This document shows, piece after piece, positions 21,063-29,766 of a stretch of 64,000 nt of DNA. Position numbers and translations under genes: made by a program. Positions within the stretch are counted from its first letter, which is position 1. Each line of letters begins with the position of its first letter. The notes under the pieces were generated by a model. It was not told where the DNA came from, did not search any database, and saw only the letters and a list, made by a program, of their open reading frames with translations. The stretch spans positions 40,633 through 104,632 of the forward strand of contig NZ_AFNV02000016.1 of assembly GCF_000215955.2 (NCBI RefSeq), in the 5' to 3' direction. Source of the DNA: Salinisphaera shabanensis E1L3A (GTDB taxonomy: Bacteria > Pseudomonadota > Gammaproteobacteria > Nevskiales > Salinisphaeraceae).

Positions 21063-21464
21063 GTGGCGCTTAGCTGGCTTGAAGTCACCACCGATGAAGT
21101 ACAGTCCAAACTCGGCGCGAACGAGCGCCTGGCCGAACGGCGTGCCACGATCGAGAAGCAGGCCCGCGAGACGGTGAAGTCTCTGGTCGAACCGGCGTTT
21201 CGAGAAGCGGCCGAGGCCGACGGCTGGGAATACTTCGAACAATCGCATACGGAATGGTCGGTCGTGCGCTGCGGGATCCATAGCCCGGGCGAGGTCGGCC
21301 GTGACCCGAGCGTGGCTTTTCGCATTGCCGAGTTCGATGCCTACCAGCCGCTGGTGATTCTGCGTCGCAAGGCCGAAGGCGCGGCCGCACAGCCCAGCGC
21401 CGAGATCGTGAAACTCGACAAGCTGGATGCGGCGACGCTCGACCGGTTTCTTACCGACAGCTGA
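21063..21464 (+). CDS. conserved-looking hypothetical protein
   Basis: The 133-residue soluble protein has a GTG start (VALSWLEVTTDEVQSKLGAN) behind AGGT. It is helical in the first 45 residues, then has a mixed region with WEYFEQSHTEWSVVRCGIH, and an end rich in charged residues (ETVKSL, KLDKLDAATLDRFL). No signal peptide, membrane segment or catalytic motif is seen. Codon use matches the neighbours, which supports a real gene. Function unknown. Confidence 0.7.
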   Translation: MALSWLEVTTDEVQSKLGANERLAERRATIEKQARETVKSLVEPAFREAAEADGWEYFEQSHTEWSVVRCGIHSPGEVGRDPSVAFRIAEFDAYQPLVILRRKAEGAAAQPSAEIVKLDKLDAATLDRFLTDS

Positions 21465-21533
21465 TTGGTCGTATTCGACAGTTTGCTGAGTGTCGGTGTG
21501 GCGTTGCCCGGTTAACCCGGGCCTGTACCGCGA

Positions 21534-23624
21534 TTAAAGCTCGTAGGCCAGGCCGGTATAGAACGTGCGATCCGGTGCAGGCTCGTAATAGCGCCCGCCA
21601 AATGCGTTGATCCGGATATTGTCGAAATAGACCTCGTCGAACATGTTGTCGATGCCGAAATAGACGGTGAGGTTATCGTCGCCGGCATCGATGGTCTTGC
21701 CCACCCGGCCGTTGAATATCCAGGCGTTGTCGATCTTGGCGGTATTGGCGTTGTCGGCATAGAACGAGCCGGCGTAGCGCATGTCGAGCGTGGCATAACC
21801 GACATCGGAATCGCGCCATGCGACTTCCGCGAACAGGCGTTCCTCGGGCAGGCCGGGGATGGCATTGCCCGCGTAGTCGACGCCGCCGTCGTCGACGAAT
21901 TCACGATATTCGTAGTCGGCGAGCGTATAGGCGGCCATCGCCGATAGCTCGTCGTTCACGGCGTATTCCAGTTTTGCTTCCAGACCCTGGCGGCGCGATT
22001 TGCCGGAGTTCTGATAGAAATCGCGTCGGCCATCGTCGTTGAAGACAACGAGCTCGTCGCGTACGTCGATCCAGAACGCGCTGATCTGGTAGCGCGTGCG
22101 GTTGCCGATCTCGCCCTTGGCGCCGATTTCGTATTGCACGGCTTTCTGCGGGTCGAGTTCGCTGTTGAAACCGCCATTGCCGGCCGGATCGGCGAATTCG
22201 GTGAACGTGGGGGATTCGAACGCGTTCGCGACGTTGGCATAGACGCGCTGGCGTTCGGCCCAGGCATAACTCAAACCGGCATTGGCCGAAACCTCGTGGT
22301 AGGTGCGTGAGCCGGAGTCGTTCGGATCGGTCGCGGTCACGAACGCGTCGTCGATATCGAAATCGAGATAGTCGTAGCGTAGGCCGGTGGTGAGTTCCAG
22401 ATCGGAACTGATCGAGAACACGTTCTGGGCGAACACGCCGATGCTGGTGGCCTGCTGGTCTTCGTCCAGGCCGAGTGCACCTTTATCGCCGGCGATGTTG
22501 TCGTAGCGGGTACGCGCATCCCGCTGAATCTGGGCATCGATACCGGCCACGATCTGGTTTTCGTGGCCGAATAACGTGTCGAAACGCGTGGTCTGCACGC
22601 CACCACCGAAAAAGTCGCGCTCATAAGCCACCACGCCGGCGTCTTCGAAGGGCAGGAACTGGATGAAATCGCGGTGGCTATAGAACAGGTTGGCCTGATA
22701 ACTCTGGTTCTGGGCGAGCTGGTCTTCATACACCAGCCCGATGGTTTGCTGCTCGGCGGACTGGCGCGCATCAAACGCCAGGTTGGCATCGCGGGCCGAG
22801 CGTCGGTCGGATTGTGCCTGTTCCAGCGTCACGCCGCCCGGATCGAGCGTATCCGGCGCATCGAGTACGCGGGTAATCAGGCGTAGCGTGCCGGTGGTGC
22901 CCACGCGGCGTTCGAGCTTGCCGGTAAGCTGTTGTTTCTTGACCTCGCTATGGGCGCGATAGCCTTCGATATCGAGTTGCGAAGCCGTCAGTGCATAGCC
23001 CCAGTCGCCGCGTTCGTGCGCGGTTGCGGCTTCGATACGCCGATAACCGTGGCTGCCCACGGTCAGCTCGCCGCGATCCACTGGCCCGCTCGCCGGTGTC
23101 GTCGTGGTGATATCCACCACGCCGCCAGTCGCATTACCGTAAAGCGCTGAAAACGGCCCGCGAATAACTTCCAGGCGTTCGACCGCGCCGAGATCGATCG
23201 TATCGGTCTGGGCCTGACCGTCGGCCAGCGTTTCGGGAATACCGTCGACCAGTACCTTGACGCCGCGTACGCCAAACGCCGAGCGAGCGCCGAAGCCGCG
23301 GATCGAGATGCGCAGGTTCTGGGCGAAGTTACTGCCGTTGTTGGCATAGACGCCCGGCGTGCGGTTGAGCGCGGCATCGAGTTGCGCCTTGGCGCGTCCC
23401 TGCTGAATATCGCGCGCCTCGGTCACATCGACCGCGGCGGGCGAGGTCAGCACCTCGGTGGTCAGGCGCAGGCTCTGCACTTCGATCGGTGCCAGCGATT
23501 CGAGCGTATCGAGGCCATCGTCACCTTCGGGTGCGTCGGCCATGTTCTGAGCATAGGCGGGTAGCCCGAGGGCCAGAGCAACAGCAAATGCCACCGAGGT
23601 ATGCCGGTACGGGCGACGGTTCAT
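21534..23624 (-). CDS. TonB-dependent outer membrane receptor, PqqU/YncD-like
   Basis: The 696-residue receptor has a signal peptide (ALALGLPAYAQ), a TonB-box-like APIEVQS near residue 50, a plug domain and a 22-strand barrel ending in the aromatic-type C-terminus GLAYEL. The plug motifs SIRGFGARSAFGVRGVKV, DGIPETLADGQAQT and RGPFSALYGNATGGV closely resemble E. coli YncD (PqqU), which imports the cofactor PQQ. Substrate assignment by that likeness is inference; a siderophore or other chelate is possible. An AGGGGAA ribosome-binding site precedes it. No biosynthesis or periplasmic-binding gene is adjacent. Confidence 0.9.
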   Translation of the reverse strand: MNRRPYRHTSVAFAVALALGLPAYAQNMADAPEGDDGLDTLESLAPIEVQSLRLTTEVLTSPAAVDVTEARDIQQGRAKAQLDAALNRTPGVYANNGSNFAQNLRISIRGFGARSAFGVRGVKVLVDGIPETLADGQAQTDTIDLGAVERLEVIRGPFSALYGNATGGVVDITTTTPASGPVDRGELTVGSHGYRRIEAATAHERGDWGYALTASQLDIEGYRAHSEVKKQQLTGKLERRVGTTGTLRLITRVLDAPDTLDPGGVTLEQAQSDRRSARDANLAFDARQSAEQQTIGLVYEDQLAQNQSYQANLFYSHRDFIQFLPFEDAGVVAYERDFFGGGVQTTRFDTLFGHENQIVAGIDAQIQRDARTRYDNIAGDKGALGLDEDQQATSIGVFAQNVFSISSDLELTTGLRYDYLDFDIDDAFVTATDPNDSGSRTYHEVSANAGLSYAWAERQRVYANVANAFESPTFTEFADPAGNGGFNSELDPQKAVQYEIGAKGEIGNRTRYQISAFWIDVRDELVVFNDDGRRDFYQNSGKSRRQGLEAKLEYAVNDELSAMAAYTLADYEYREFVDDGGVDYAGNAIPGLPEERLFAEVAWRDSDVGYATLDMRYAGSFYADNANTAKIDNAWIFNGRVGKTIDAGDDNLTVYFGIDNMFDEVYFDNIRINAFGGRYYEPAPDRTFYTGLAYEL

Positions 23625-23704
23625 GTTTTCGTTCCCCTGAAACGCTCTGGCGTTCGTTTTTGTTTTATGGGTGCGTGCCTGCCCGCTAGCGTCAGTCGCG
23701 CCGG

Positions 23705-23971
23705 CTATTCCTCCGGGGCAAGCGCGCGAATCGATACAGCATGAATATCGGTGTGCATCAGCGTGCCCAGCGCTTCGTAAACGAGCTTGTGACGCTCGAT
23801 CGGCGAAGTGCCGGTAAAACGCGGTGACCGGATCGTGACATGAAAATGACCCAGCCCGCTTTTTGCGCCGGCGTGGCCGGCATGAAGATGGCTATCGTCG
23901 CGAATGGCGATGTCTTGCGTGTCCAGCCCTTGTTCGAGTGCCGCGCGAATCCGCGGGATACGATCACTCAT
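23705..23971 (-). CDS. BolA family protein
   Basis: The 88-residue protein begins MSDRIPRIRAALEQGLDTQD. It has the BolA fold, with DDSHLHAGHAGAKSGLGHFHVTIRS and RHKLVYEALGTLM-HTDIHAVSIRAL. The conserved histidines can bind Fe-S clusters with a monothiol glutaredoxin. The frame is open further upstream, but ATG 23971 gives the family start. It lies 38 nt downstream of the yciI-like gene and probably shares its transcript. Confidence 0.88.
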   Translation of the reverse strand: MSDRIPRIRAALEQGLDTQDIAIRDDSHLHAGHAGAKSGLGHFHVTIRSPRFTGTSPIERHKLVYEALGTLMHTDIHAVSIRALAPEE

Positions 23972-24009
23972 TCTTGAATATCCTGTCTTGTGCGCGGGTT
24001 GAGCGCGGC

Positions 24010-24309
24010 TTAGAACACCTTCTTGTAGGGATAGACCGTGCTTTCCATATATACGCCTTCGGCGTTGTATGGATCGACCTTGGCCCATGCCCGCGCATCG
24101 TCGAGGCTGTCGAACGCGGCAATGATGATGCTGCCCTGAAAACCGTCGCTGACCTTGCCGTAAGCATCGACACGCGGCATCGGGCCGGCGGTGAGCAGGC
24201 GCCCCGCCTGGTCGAGTTCTTCGAGACGGGCGCGGTGTTCGTCTACCGCTTTTTTACGGCCGTCACTGCTGTCAGCCACATCGAAAGACACGATCGCGAA
24301 ATAATCCAT
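24010..24309 (-). CDS. YciI-like protein (YCII-related domain)
   Basis: The 99-residue protein begins MDYFAIVSFDVADSSDGRKK and has the YCII ferredoxin-like fold: the His in DEHRARLEELDQAGRLLTAGP and the GSIIIAAFDSLDDARAWAKVDPYNAEGVY segment, common to E. coli YciI. Its biochemical role is unproven. It is divergent from yciO, echoing the E. coli yci neighbourhood. Start ATG 24309. Confidence 0.88.
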   Translation of the reverse strand: MDYFAIVSFDVADSSDGRKKAVDEHRARLEELDQAGRLLTAGPMPRVDAYGKVSDGFQGSIIIAAFDSLDDARAWAKVDPYNAEGVYMESTVYPYKKVF

Positions 24310-24441
24310 GAGTGTTGTCCTGACCTGGGTTTGAAATACGCATGCGTTGTCACGCCACGCCAATAGCGTGCAGTGTGCCGCATCTCGGCGGCAATCGGCC
24401 ATGGGCCAGAAAAAAACCTGCCGCGCCATCGACGTAGCCGA

Positions 24442-24447
24442 TATAAT
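24442..24447 (+). promoter_or_regulatory. consensus -10 box 6 nt before the yciO ATG
   Basis: TATAAT at 24442-24447 is followed by GCCCGC and then ATG. Transcription at the usual distance would start at or next to the A of the ATG, giving a leaderless mRNA. The -35 position (near 24419-24424, TGCCGC) is poor. Confidence 0.5.
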
Positions 24448-24453
24448 GCCCGC

Positions 24454-25092
24454 ATGGCTGACATCGTTCACGTACACGCCGAAACCCCCCAGCCACGTCG
24501 CATAGGCCAAGTGGCCGATGCGCTGCGCGCGGGGCGGGTGATCGCCTATCCCACCGACTCCTCCTATGGTCTGGCCTGTGCGATGGGCGACAAGAATGCG
24601 ATCGATCGTATCCGCCAGATGCGCGGCTTCGGGCGCGATCATTTCTTCACACTCGTGTGTCGCGATCTGTCCGAGATCTCGACCTACGCCAAGGTCGAAA
24701 ACACGAGCTTTCGCCTGCTCAAGGCGGCGACGCCCGGTGCCTACACCTTCGTGCTGCCAGCCTCCAAAGTGGTCCCGAACTGGCTCGCCCATCCCAAGCG
24801 CAAGACGATCGGTATTCGTGTGCCGGCGCATCCGGTCGCGCGCGCGATCGCTGAAGCGATGGACGAGCCGATCATGTCGGTGACCGCGCAGCTTCCCGAC
24901 GCCGAAATACCGTTGTCGGAAGCCTTCGACGTACGTGAAGCCTTCGACAAGCAGCTCGATATCATCGTCGACGGCGGCGCGACAGGCGTGGAGCCGACCA
25001 CGGTGGTGGATCTGACCACTGCGGTTCCGCAGATTCTGCGCCCCGGCAAGGGCAGCGCCGAAGCCCTCGGCCTGGATCCGGTAGACGCCTGA
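24454..25092 (+). CDS. yciO: Sua5/YciO/YrdC family protein, probable threonylcarbamoyl-AMP synthase-like
   Basis: The 212-residue protein contains the YrdC domain from about residue 15: GRVIAYPTDSSYGLACAMGD, KNAIDRIRQMRGFGRDHFF and IGIRVPAHPVARAIAEAM, ending TTVVDLT. The family makes threonylcarbamoyl-AMP for t6A tRNA or, in YciO, is a weaker paralogue; the YciO subgroup fits best by the GFGRDHFFTLVC region and length. The next in-frame ATG would delete essential motifs. No Shine-Dalgarno is present, consistent with the leaderless arrangement noted for its promoter. Confidence 0.87.
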   Translation: MADIVHVHAETPQPRRIGQVADALRAGRVIAYPTDSSYGLACAMGDKNAIDRIRQMRGFGRDHFFTLVCRDLSEISTYAKVENTSFRLLKAATPGAYTFVLPASKVVPNWLAHPKRKTIGIRVPAHPVARAIAEAMDEPIMSVTAQLPDAEIPLSEAFDVREAFDKQLDIIVDGGATGVEPTTVVDLTTAVPQILRPGKGSAEALGLDPVDA

Positions 25093-25191
25093 GCATCCAC
25101 CCGATCCGGCGGCGGTCCAAAGCGAGCGCGTGCTTGCGTATACTCGCGCCTTTGATAAGTCAGTGTCGACTGAACTGCCAAGAGGCCGCGT

Positions 25192-26205
25192 GTGAGTTCC
25201 GAGATCGCCAAACCCATCGTTCTGTCCGGTATCCAGCCATCCGGTGAGCTGACGCTCGGCAACTATATCGGCGCGCTCAAGCACTGGGTGGCCATGCAGG
25301 ACACCCACGACTGCCTGTTTGCGCTGGTCGATATGCATGCCATCACCGTGCGCCAGGATCCGACCGCACTGCGCGAGCGCTGTCATGAGTTTCTGTGCCT
25401 GTATCTGGCCGCGGGTATCGATCCCGAGCGCGCGACCATGTTCGTGCAGTCGCACGTGCCCGCGCACGCGCAGTTGGCCTGGCTTTTGAACTGTCATACG
25501 TCGATGGGCGAGCTCAATCGCATGACGCAGTTCAAGGACAAGTCCGCCAAGAACGTCGACAACATCAACGCCGGGCTGTTCGATTACCCCGTGCTGATGG
25601 CGGCGGATATCCTGCTTTATCAAACTGATGCCGTGCCCGTGGGCAACGACCAGAAGCAGCATCTGGAGCTGGCCCGCAATCTGGCCGAGCGCTTCAATGC
25701 CCGCACCGGCGAAGATCTGTTTACCGTGCCCGAACCGATTATCCCGGAAGTCGGCGCACGTATCATGAGTCTGGGCGACCCGACGGCGAAAATGTCCAAG
25801 TCCGACGACGTCGAGGCCAACGTCATCAAGCTGCTCGACGAGCCCAAGCGCGTGATCAAGAAGATCAAACGCGCGGTTACCGATTCCGATGGTGATATCC
25901 GATTTGATGAAGCCGAAAAACCGGGCGTGTCGAATCTGCTCTCGATCTATTCGGCGGTGACCGATGAATCCATCGCCGATCTGGAAAACCGCTATGCCGG
26001 TCAAGGCTATGGCGCGCTCAAGGGCGATCTCGCCGATGCCGTGGTGGCGTTTCTGGAACCGCTGCAGCAACGCTACGCTGAATACCGTGAAGATACGGCC
26101 GGCCTTGATGCCTTGCTCGCCCGCGGTGCCGCCGCGGCGCGCCAACGCGCCGAACCCACGCTGGAACGTGCCTTCGCGCTGACCGGTTTCCTGCCGTCGG
26201 CATGA
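25192..26205 (+). CDS. trpS: tryptophanyl-tRNA synthetase
   Basis: The 337-residue class I synthetase charges tRNA-Trp. The HIGH-equivalent lies in [20 protein letters not shown], and KMSKS appears as [10 protein letters not shown] near residue 200. The GTG start follows AGAGG and gives the family N-terminus ([18 protein letters not shown]). It lies 99 nt after yciO and 25 nt before scpA. Confidence 0.96.
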   Translation: MSSEIAKPIVLSGIQPSGELTLGNYIGALKHWVAMQDTHDCLFALVDMHAITVRQDPTALRERCHEFLCLYLAAGIDPERATMFVQSHVPAHAQLAWLLNCHTSMGELNRMTQFKDKSAKNVDNINAGLFDYPVLMAADILLYQTDAVPVGNDQKQHLELARNLAERFNARTGEDLFTVPEPIIPEVGARIMSLGDPTAKMSKSDDVEANVIKLLDEPKRVIKKIKRAVTDSDGDIRFDEAEKPGVSNLLSIYSAVTDESIADLENRYAGQGYGALKGDLADAVVAFLEPLQQRYAEYREDTAGLDALLARGAAAARQRAEPTLERAFALTGFLPSA

Positions 26206-26230
26206 GCGCGGGCGAACAACGCATGCGTCC

Positions 26231-27091
26231 ATGAGCGCGACCGTCGAAGAACACGAGCGCGAATCAGCAGCGGTAAACGAGTCGCTGGGCGCGATCCGTG
26301 TCGGCGGCGAGCCGATGCAGGCGCTACCGGAGGATCTGTATATCCCGCCGGATGCGCTGCGGGTGTTTCTCGAAACCTTCGAAGGACCGCTCGATCTGCT
26401 GCTGTATCTGATTCGCAAGCAGAATCTGGATATCCTTGACATCCCCGTACATACGATAGCCCACCAGTACATGACCTATATCGAGGTCATGCAGGAAATG
26501 GCGATCGAATTGGCCGGCGAATACCTGCTCATGGCGGCCATGCTGGCCGAAATCAAATCGCGCATGCTTTTGCCCAAGCCGACCGAAGAGGAAGACGAGG
26601 GCGAAGACCCGCGCGCCGAACTGGTACGCCGCCTGCAGGAATACGAACAGTTCAAGCAGGCAGCAGAGCAGCTGGACGCCTTGCCGCGCAGCGGGCGCGA
26701 TATCACGCCCGTTCAGCACGGCCCGGAGCGCCTGCATATCGAGCGCCCGCAGCCGGAAACCGATCTCGGCGCGCTGCTGCACGCGCTGCACGATGTGCTG
26801 ACCCGTGCCGAGCTGTTCACCGAACACAAGATCGAACGCGAGCCGCTATCGGTGCGCGAACACATGAGCCGTATTCTCGAACGCCTGGGCAGTGGCCAGT
26901 CCTTTGCCTTCGTGGCGTTGGTGGAGACCAGCGAAGGCCGTCTCGGCGTGGTGGTTTCGTTTCTGGCGATCCTCGAGCTTGCTCGCGAAGCGCTGATTGC
27001 GATCGAGCAGAGCGAACCCTATGCGCCGGTCGCGTTGCGTCTGGCCGTCCATCCGACCGAATGCACACCGACGAAGAACGACGCCCCGTGA
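26231..27091 (+). CDS. scpA: segregation and condensation protein A
   Basis: The 286-residue kleisin bridges the SMC heads and binds ScpB. The N-terminal SMC-binding helix region (FEGPLDLLLYLIRKQNLDIL, IPVHTIAHQY) begins near residue 45, followed by LAGEYLLMAAMLAEIKSRML. An acidic linker and a C-terminal winged-helix segment (about 195-275) complete it. A longer than usual N-terminus (about 40 residues) precedes the core. It is coupled to scpB by overlap. Confidence 0.93.
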   Translation: MSATVEEHERESAAVNESLGAIRVGGEPMQALPEDLYIPPDALRVFLETFEGPLDLLLYLIRKQNLDILDIPVHTIAHQYMTYIEVMQEMAIELAGEYLLMAAMLAEIKSRMLLPKPTEEEDEGEDPRAELVRRLQEYEQFKQAAEQLDALPRSGRDITPVQHGPERLHIERPQPETDLGALLHALHDVLTRAELFTEHKIEREPLSVREHMSRILERLGSGQSFAFVALVETSEGRLGVVVSFLAILELAREALIAIEQSEPYAPVALRLAVHPTECTPTKNDAP

Positions 27092-27882
27092 GTCACGACG
27101 AACCGACGCCACCCGAAATCGACGATCACGCCGACGCGCCCGAAGCCCAGGCGAACGAGCCGGTGCTCGCCGAATCCGTGTTGCGCTGTATCGAAGCGCT
27201 GCTCATGGCCGCCGACGCGCCGCTGTCAGTGGATCAAATCGTGCGACTTCTGGAAACCACCCATGCGCTCGAACGCGCTGATGTGCGCACGGGGCTGGAT
27301 GCGCTGCAAGCGCGCTATATCGACAGCGCGATGGATCTGGTCGAAGTCGCCAGTGGCTGGCGTTTTCAGGTCGGCGCTGATTATTCGGCGCTGGTATCGC
27401 GGCTCTGGGAAGAGCGCCCGCCGAAGCTCTCGCGTGCCATGCTCGAAACGCTGGCGCTGATCTGCTACCGCCAACCGATCGCACGGTCGGATATCGAAGC
27501 CGTGCGCGGTGTGTCGGTGTCGTCGAATATCGTCAAAACATTGCAGGAATTCGGCTGGATCAAGGTGGTGGGTTATCGCGATATGCCCGGTCGGCCGGCG
27601 TTGTTCGGCACCACGCCGCAATTTCTGGATGACTTCGGCGTGGCACGCCTGGCTGATCTGCCCAGCCTGCCGGAAATTCAGGATCTCGATGCGCTCGATG
27701 CCGCGCTCGCGCGTTTGCAGGGCGACGAGAACACATCGAACAAATCCGATGACGACGAATCGGCAAGCGACGGCGCGGGCAACGACGACGATGCGCTGCC
27801 CGCAGCCGTTGATGAGGCGGACTCGACCGCGGCCGGCGATGATGCAGGTCAAAACAACGAGACACCGCGTTCGTCAGACTGA
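27088..27882 (+). CDS. scpB: segregation and condensation protein B
   Basis: ScpB dimers bind the ScpA linker. The 264-residue version has two winged-helix domains (about 25-190) with ESVLRCIEALLMAADAPLSV, LETLALICYRQPIARSDIE and GRPALFGTTPQFLDDFGV. A highly acidic, low-complexity tail (about 200-264) follows. GTG 27088 is chosen because its GTGA overlap with the scpA stop is a typical coupling arrangement; ATG 27061 is an alternative adding nine residues. No strong ribosome-binding site is seen for either. Confidence 0.9.
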   Translation: MSHDEPTPPEIDDHADAPEAQANEPVLAESVLRCIEALLMAADAPLSVDQIVRLLETTHALERADVRTGLDALQARYIDSAMDLVEVASGWRFQVGADYSALVSRLWEERPPKLSRAMLETLALICYRQPIARSDIEAVRGVSVSSNIVKTLQEFGWIKVVGYRDMPGRPALFGTTPQFLDDFGVARLADLPSLPEIQDLDALDAALARLQGDENTSNKSDDDESASDGAGNDDDALPAAVDEADSTAAGDDAGQNNETPRSSD

Positions 27883-28013
27883 CGGTACCGACGGGCGCTG
27901 TCGGGTTGGAATCGGCTGCGATGCGCCCATTGTCTCGACAGCATTTGTTCGAAGCCACCGGATCGCGATCGACCGCGACGATGGCCTGATTCAAGTACGG
28001 AAACACCCAGACC

Positions 28014-28790
28014 ATGGCTGCATTGAACTCTGAACGCGTACTCAGCGTGCATCACTGGAACGATTCGCTGTTCAGTTTTACTACCACGCGCGATCGTGCG
28101 CTGCGTTTCGAGAACGGCCAGTTCGTGATGATCGGCCTGCAGCAGGAAAAAAAGCCGCTGCTGCGTGCCTACAGCATTGTGTCGCCCAACTATGAAGAGC
28201 ATCTCGAGTTCTTCAGCATCAAGGTCCCCGACGGGCCGCTCACCTCGCAGTTGCAGCACCTCAAAGAGGGCGACGAACTGCTGGTGAGCCGCAAGCCCAC
28301 CGGCACGCTGCTGATCAGCGATCTGCATCCGGGCCGCAATCTCTATCTCATGTCCACCGGTACCGGACTGGCGCCGTTTCTGTCGATCGTGCGCGATCCG
28401 GCCACCTACGAACGCTTCGAGCGCGTGATCGTGCTCCACGGCGTGCGGCACGAAAACGATCTTGCTTATCGCGAACTGCTCTCCGAGACGCTGCCGAACG
28501 ACGACATGCTCGGCGAGATGATTCGCGCGCAGATGCTTTATTACCCGATCGTCAGTCGGGAGCCATTCGTTCATCAGGGGCGTGTGACCACGCTGCTCGA
28601 TAACGGCCAGGTCGGCGCCGATCTGGGCCTCGATGCGCTCGACCCCGCGCACGACCGTGTGATGATCTGCGGCAGCCCGGGCATGCTCGCCGACTCGGCC
28701 GCGCTGCTCGATGCGCGCGGTTTCGAAGTATCGCCGCATATCGGCGCGCCCGGCGACTACGTCATCGAACGCGCCTTCGTCGAGAAATAG
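28014..28790 (+). CDS. fpr: ferredoxin--NADP+ reductase
   Basis: The 258-residue flavoenzyme closely follows the Azotobacter/Pseudomonas Fpr pattern: ERVLSVHHWNDSLFSF, the FAD motif RAYSI, YLMSTGTGLAPFLSI for NADP binding, MICGSPGML, and the C-terminal AFVEK. It exchanges electrons between NADPH and ferredoxin or flavodoxin and helps the oxidative stress response. It stands as a single gene between scpB and rluB. No clear ribosome-binding site precedes ATG 28014. Confidence 0.95.
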   Translation: MAALNSERVLSVHHWNDSLFSFTTTRDRALRFENGQFVMIGLQQEKKPLLRAYSIVSPNYEEHLEFFSIKVPDGPLTSQLQHLKEGDELLVSRKPTGTLLISDLHPGRNLYLMSTGTGLAPFLSIVRDPATYERFERVIVLHGVRHENDLAYRELLSETLPNDDMLGEMIRAQMLYYPIVSREPFVHQGRVTTLLDNGQVGADLGLDALDPAHDRVMICGSPGMLADSAALLDARGFEVSPHIGAPGDYVIERAFVEK

Positions 28791-29022
28791 ACCGTTAATG
28801 CGATAAAGGCGAACATTTCGGGTCGCTTGCCGCTGAAAAGTAGCAGCAGTTTTTACGCGTCAGGCAGCCTAATCTGCCTGTCGCGCCGCAGTTGAGGTCG
28901 AAACGACGCGCCGAGTACGCGATATGACGCTAGCAAGTCTGCACCCACAGCTGAATACCGCAGAGCTTGAACCGGGCGGTTAAACTAGCGAGCTCGTTGC
29001 CCGGCGCCCCACAGGAACTCCC

Positions 29023-29766
29023 ATGCCCGAACGTCTACAGAAGCTGCTCGCGAGCGCCGGCTACGGCTCGCGCCGTCAGCTCGAACAGGTCATCGAAGCG
29101 GGGCGTATCCGTATCAACAACAAGGTGGCCACGCTCGGTGACAAGGCCGACGCGCGCGACGAAATCCGCATGGATGGCAAGCGCCTGAATCTGGACGAGC
29201 GCTTGAATACGCGTACCCGCGTGCTGGCTTACAAAAAGCATGTCGATCAGGTCGTGACCCGCAAGGATCCGGAAGGCCGGCCGACCATCTTCAAGAGCCT
29301 GCCCAAGATCAAGGCGGGGCGCTGGCTGGCGATCGGCCGGCTGGACGTAAATACCTCGGGTCTGCTGCTGGTCACCACCGACGGCGAGCTCAAGCGCCGA
29401 CTCGAGCATCCCAGCTACGAGATCGTGCGCAGCTATGCGGTGCGCGTACGCGGTGAAGTCGACGAAGCCATGATCCAGCGGCTGCTTGAAGGTGTCGAAC
29501 TCGAGGACGGCGTGGCCCGTTTCGATTCGATTCGCGTGGCCGATGATGCGCACAAGTCCAACCGCTGGTTCGAAGTGACGGTGCGCCAGGGGCGCAATCG
29601 CGTCGTGCGCCGGCTGTGGGCCTCGCAGGGTGTGACCGTGTCGCGGCTCATGCGGATCGGCTTCGGCCCAGTCGCTTTGCCGGGCGGCGTGAAAGCCGGT
29701 GGCTGGCGTGAACTGGACCGCAAGGAAGTGCGCGAACTCGCCGCGCTCGTCGACCTGCAGCGGTAG
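29023..29766 (+). CDS. rluB: 23S rRNA pseudouridine(2605) synthase RluB
   Basis: The 247-residue enzyme has an N-terminal S4 RNA-binding domain (PERLQKLLASAGYGSRRQLE) and an RsuA/RluB catalytic domain. The catalytic aspartate (about D108) lies in AIGRLDVNTSGLLLVTTDGEL, with later motif RQGRNRVVRRLWASQG. The length and RluB-type S4 linker fit RluB better than RsuA. An AGGAA ribosome-binding site precedes it. It is followed with no gap by the glycosylase gene. Confidence 0.93.
   Translation: MPERLQKLLASAGYGSRRQLEQVIEAGRIRINNKVATLGDKADARDEIRMDGKRLNLDERLNTRTRVLAYKKHVDQVVTRKDPEGRPTIFKSLPKIKAGRWLAIGRLDVNTSGLLLVTTDGELKRRLEHPSYEIVRSYAVRVRGEVDEAMIQRLLEGVELEDGVARFDSIRVADDAHKSNRWFEVTVRQGRNRVVRRLWASQGVTVSRLMRIGFGPVALPGGVKAGGWRELDRKEVRELAALVDLQR

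Noticed and set aside
24010..26472. 820-codon minus frame running from the yciI-like gene through trpS
   Set aside because: Only the last 99 codons encode the YCII protein. The rest is opposite yciO and trpS and has no recognisable domain.
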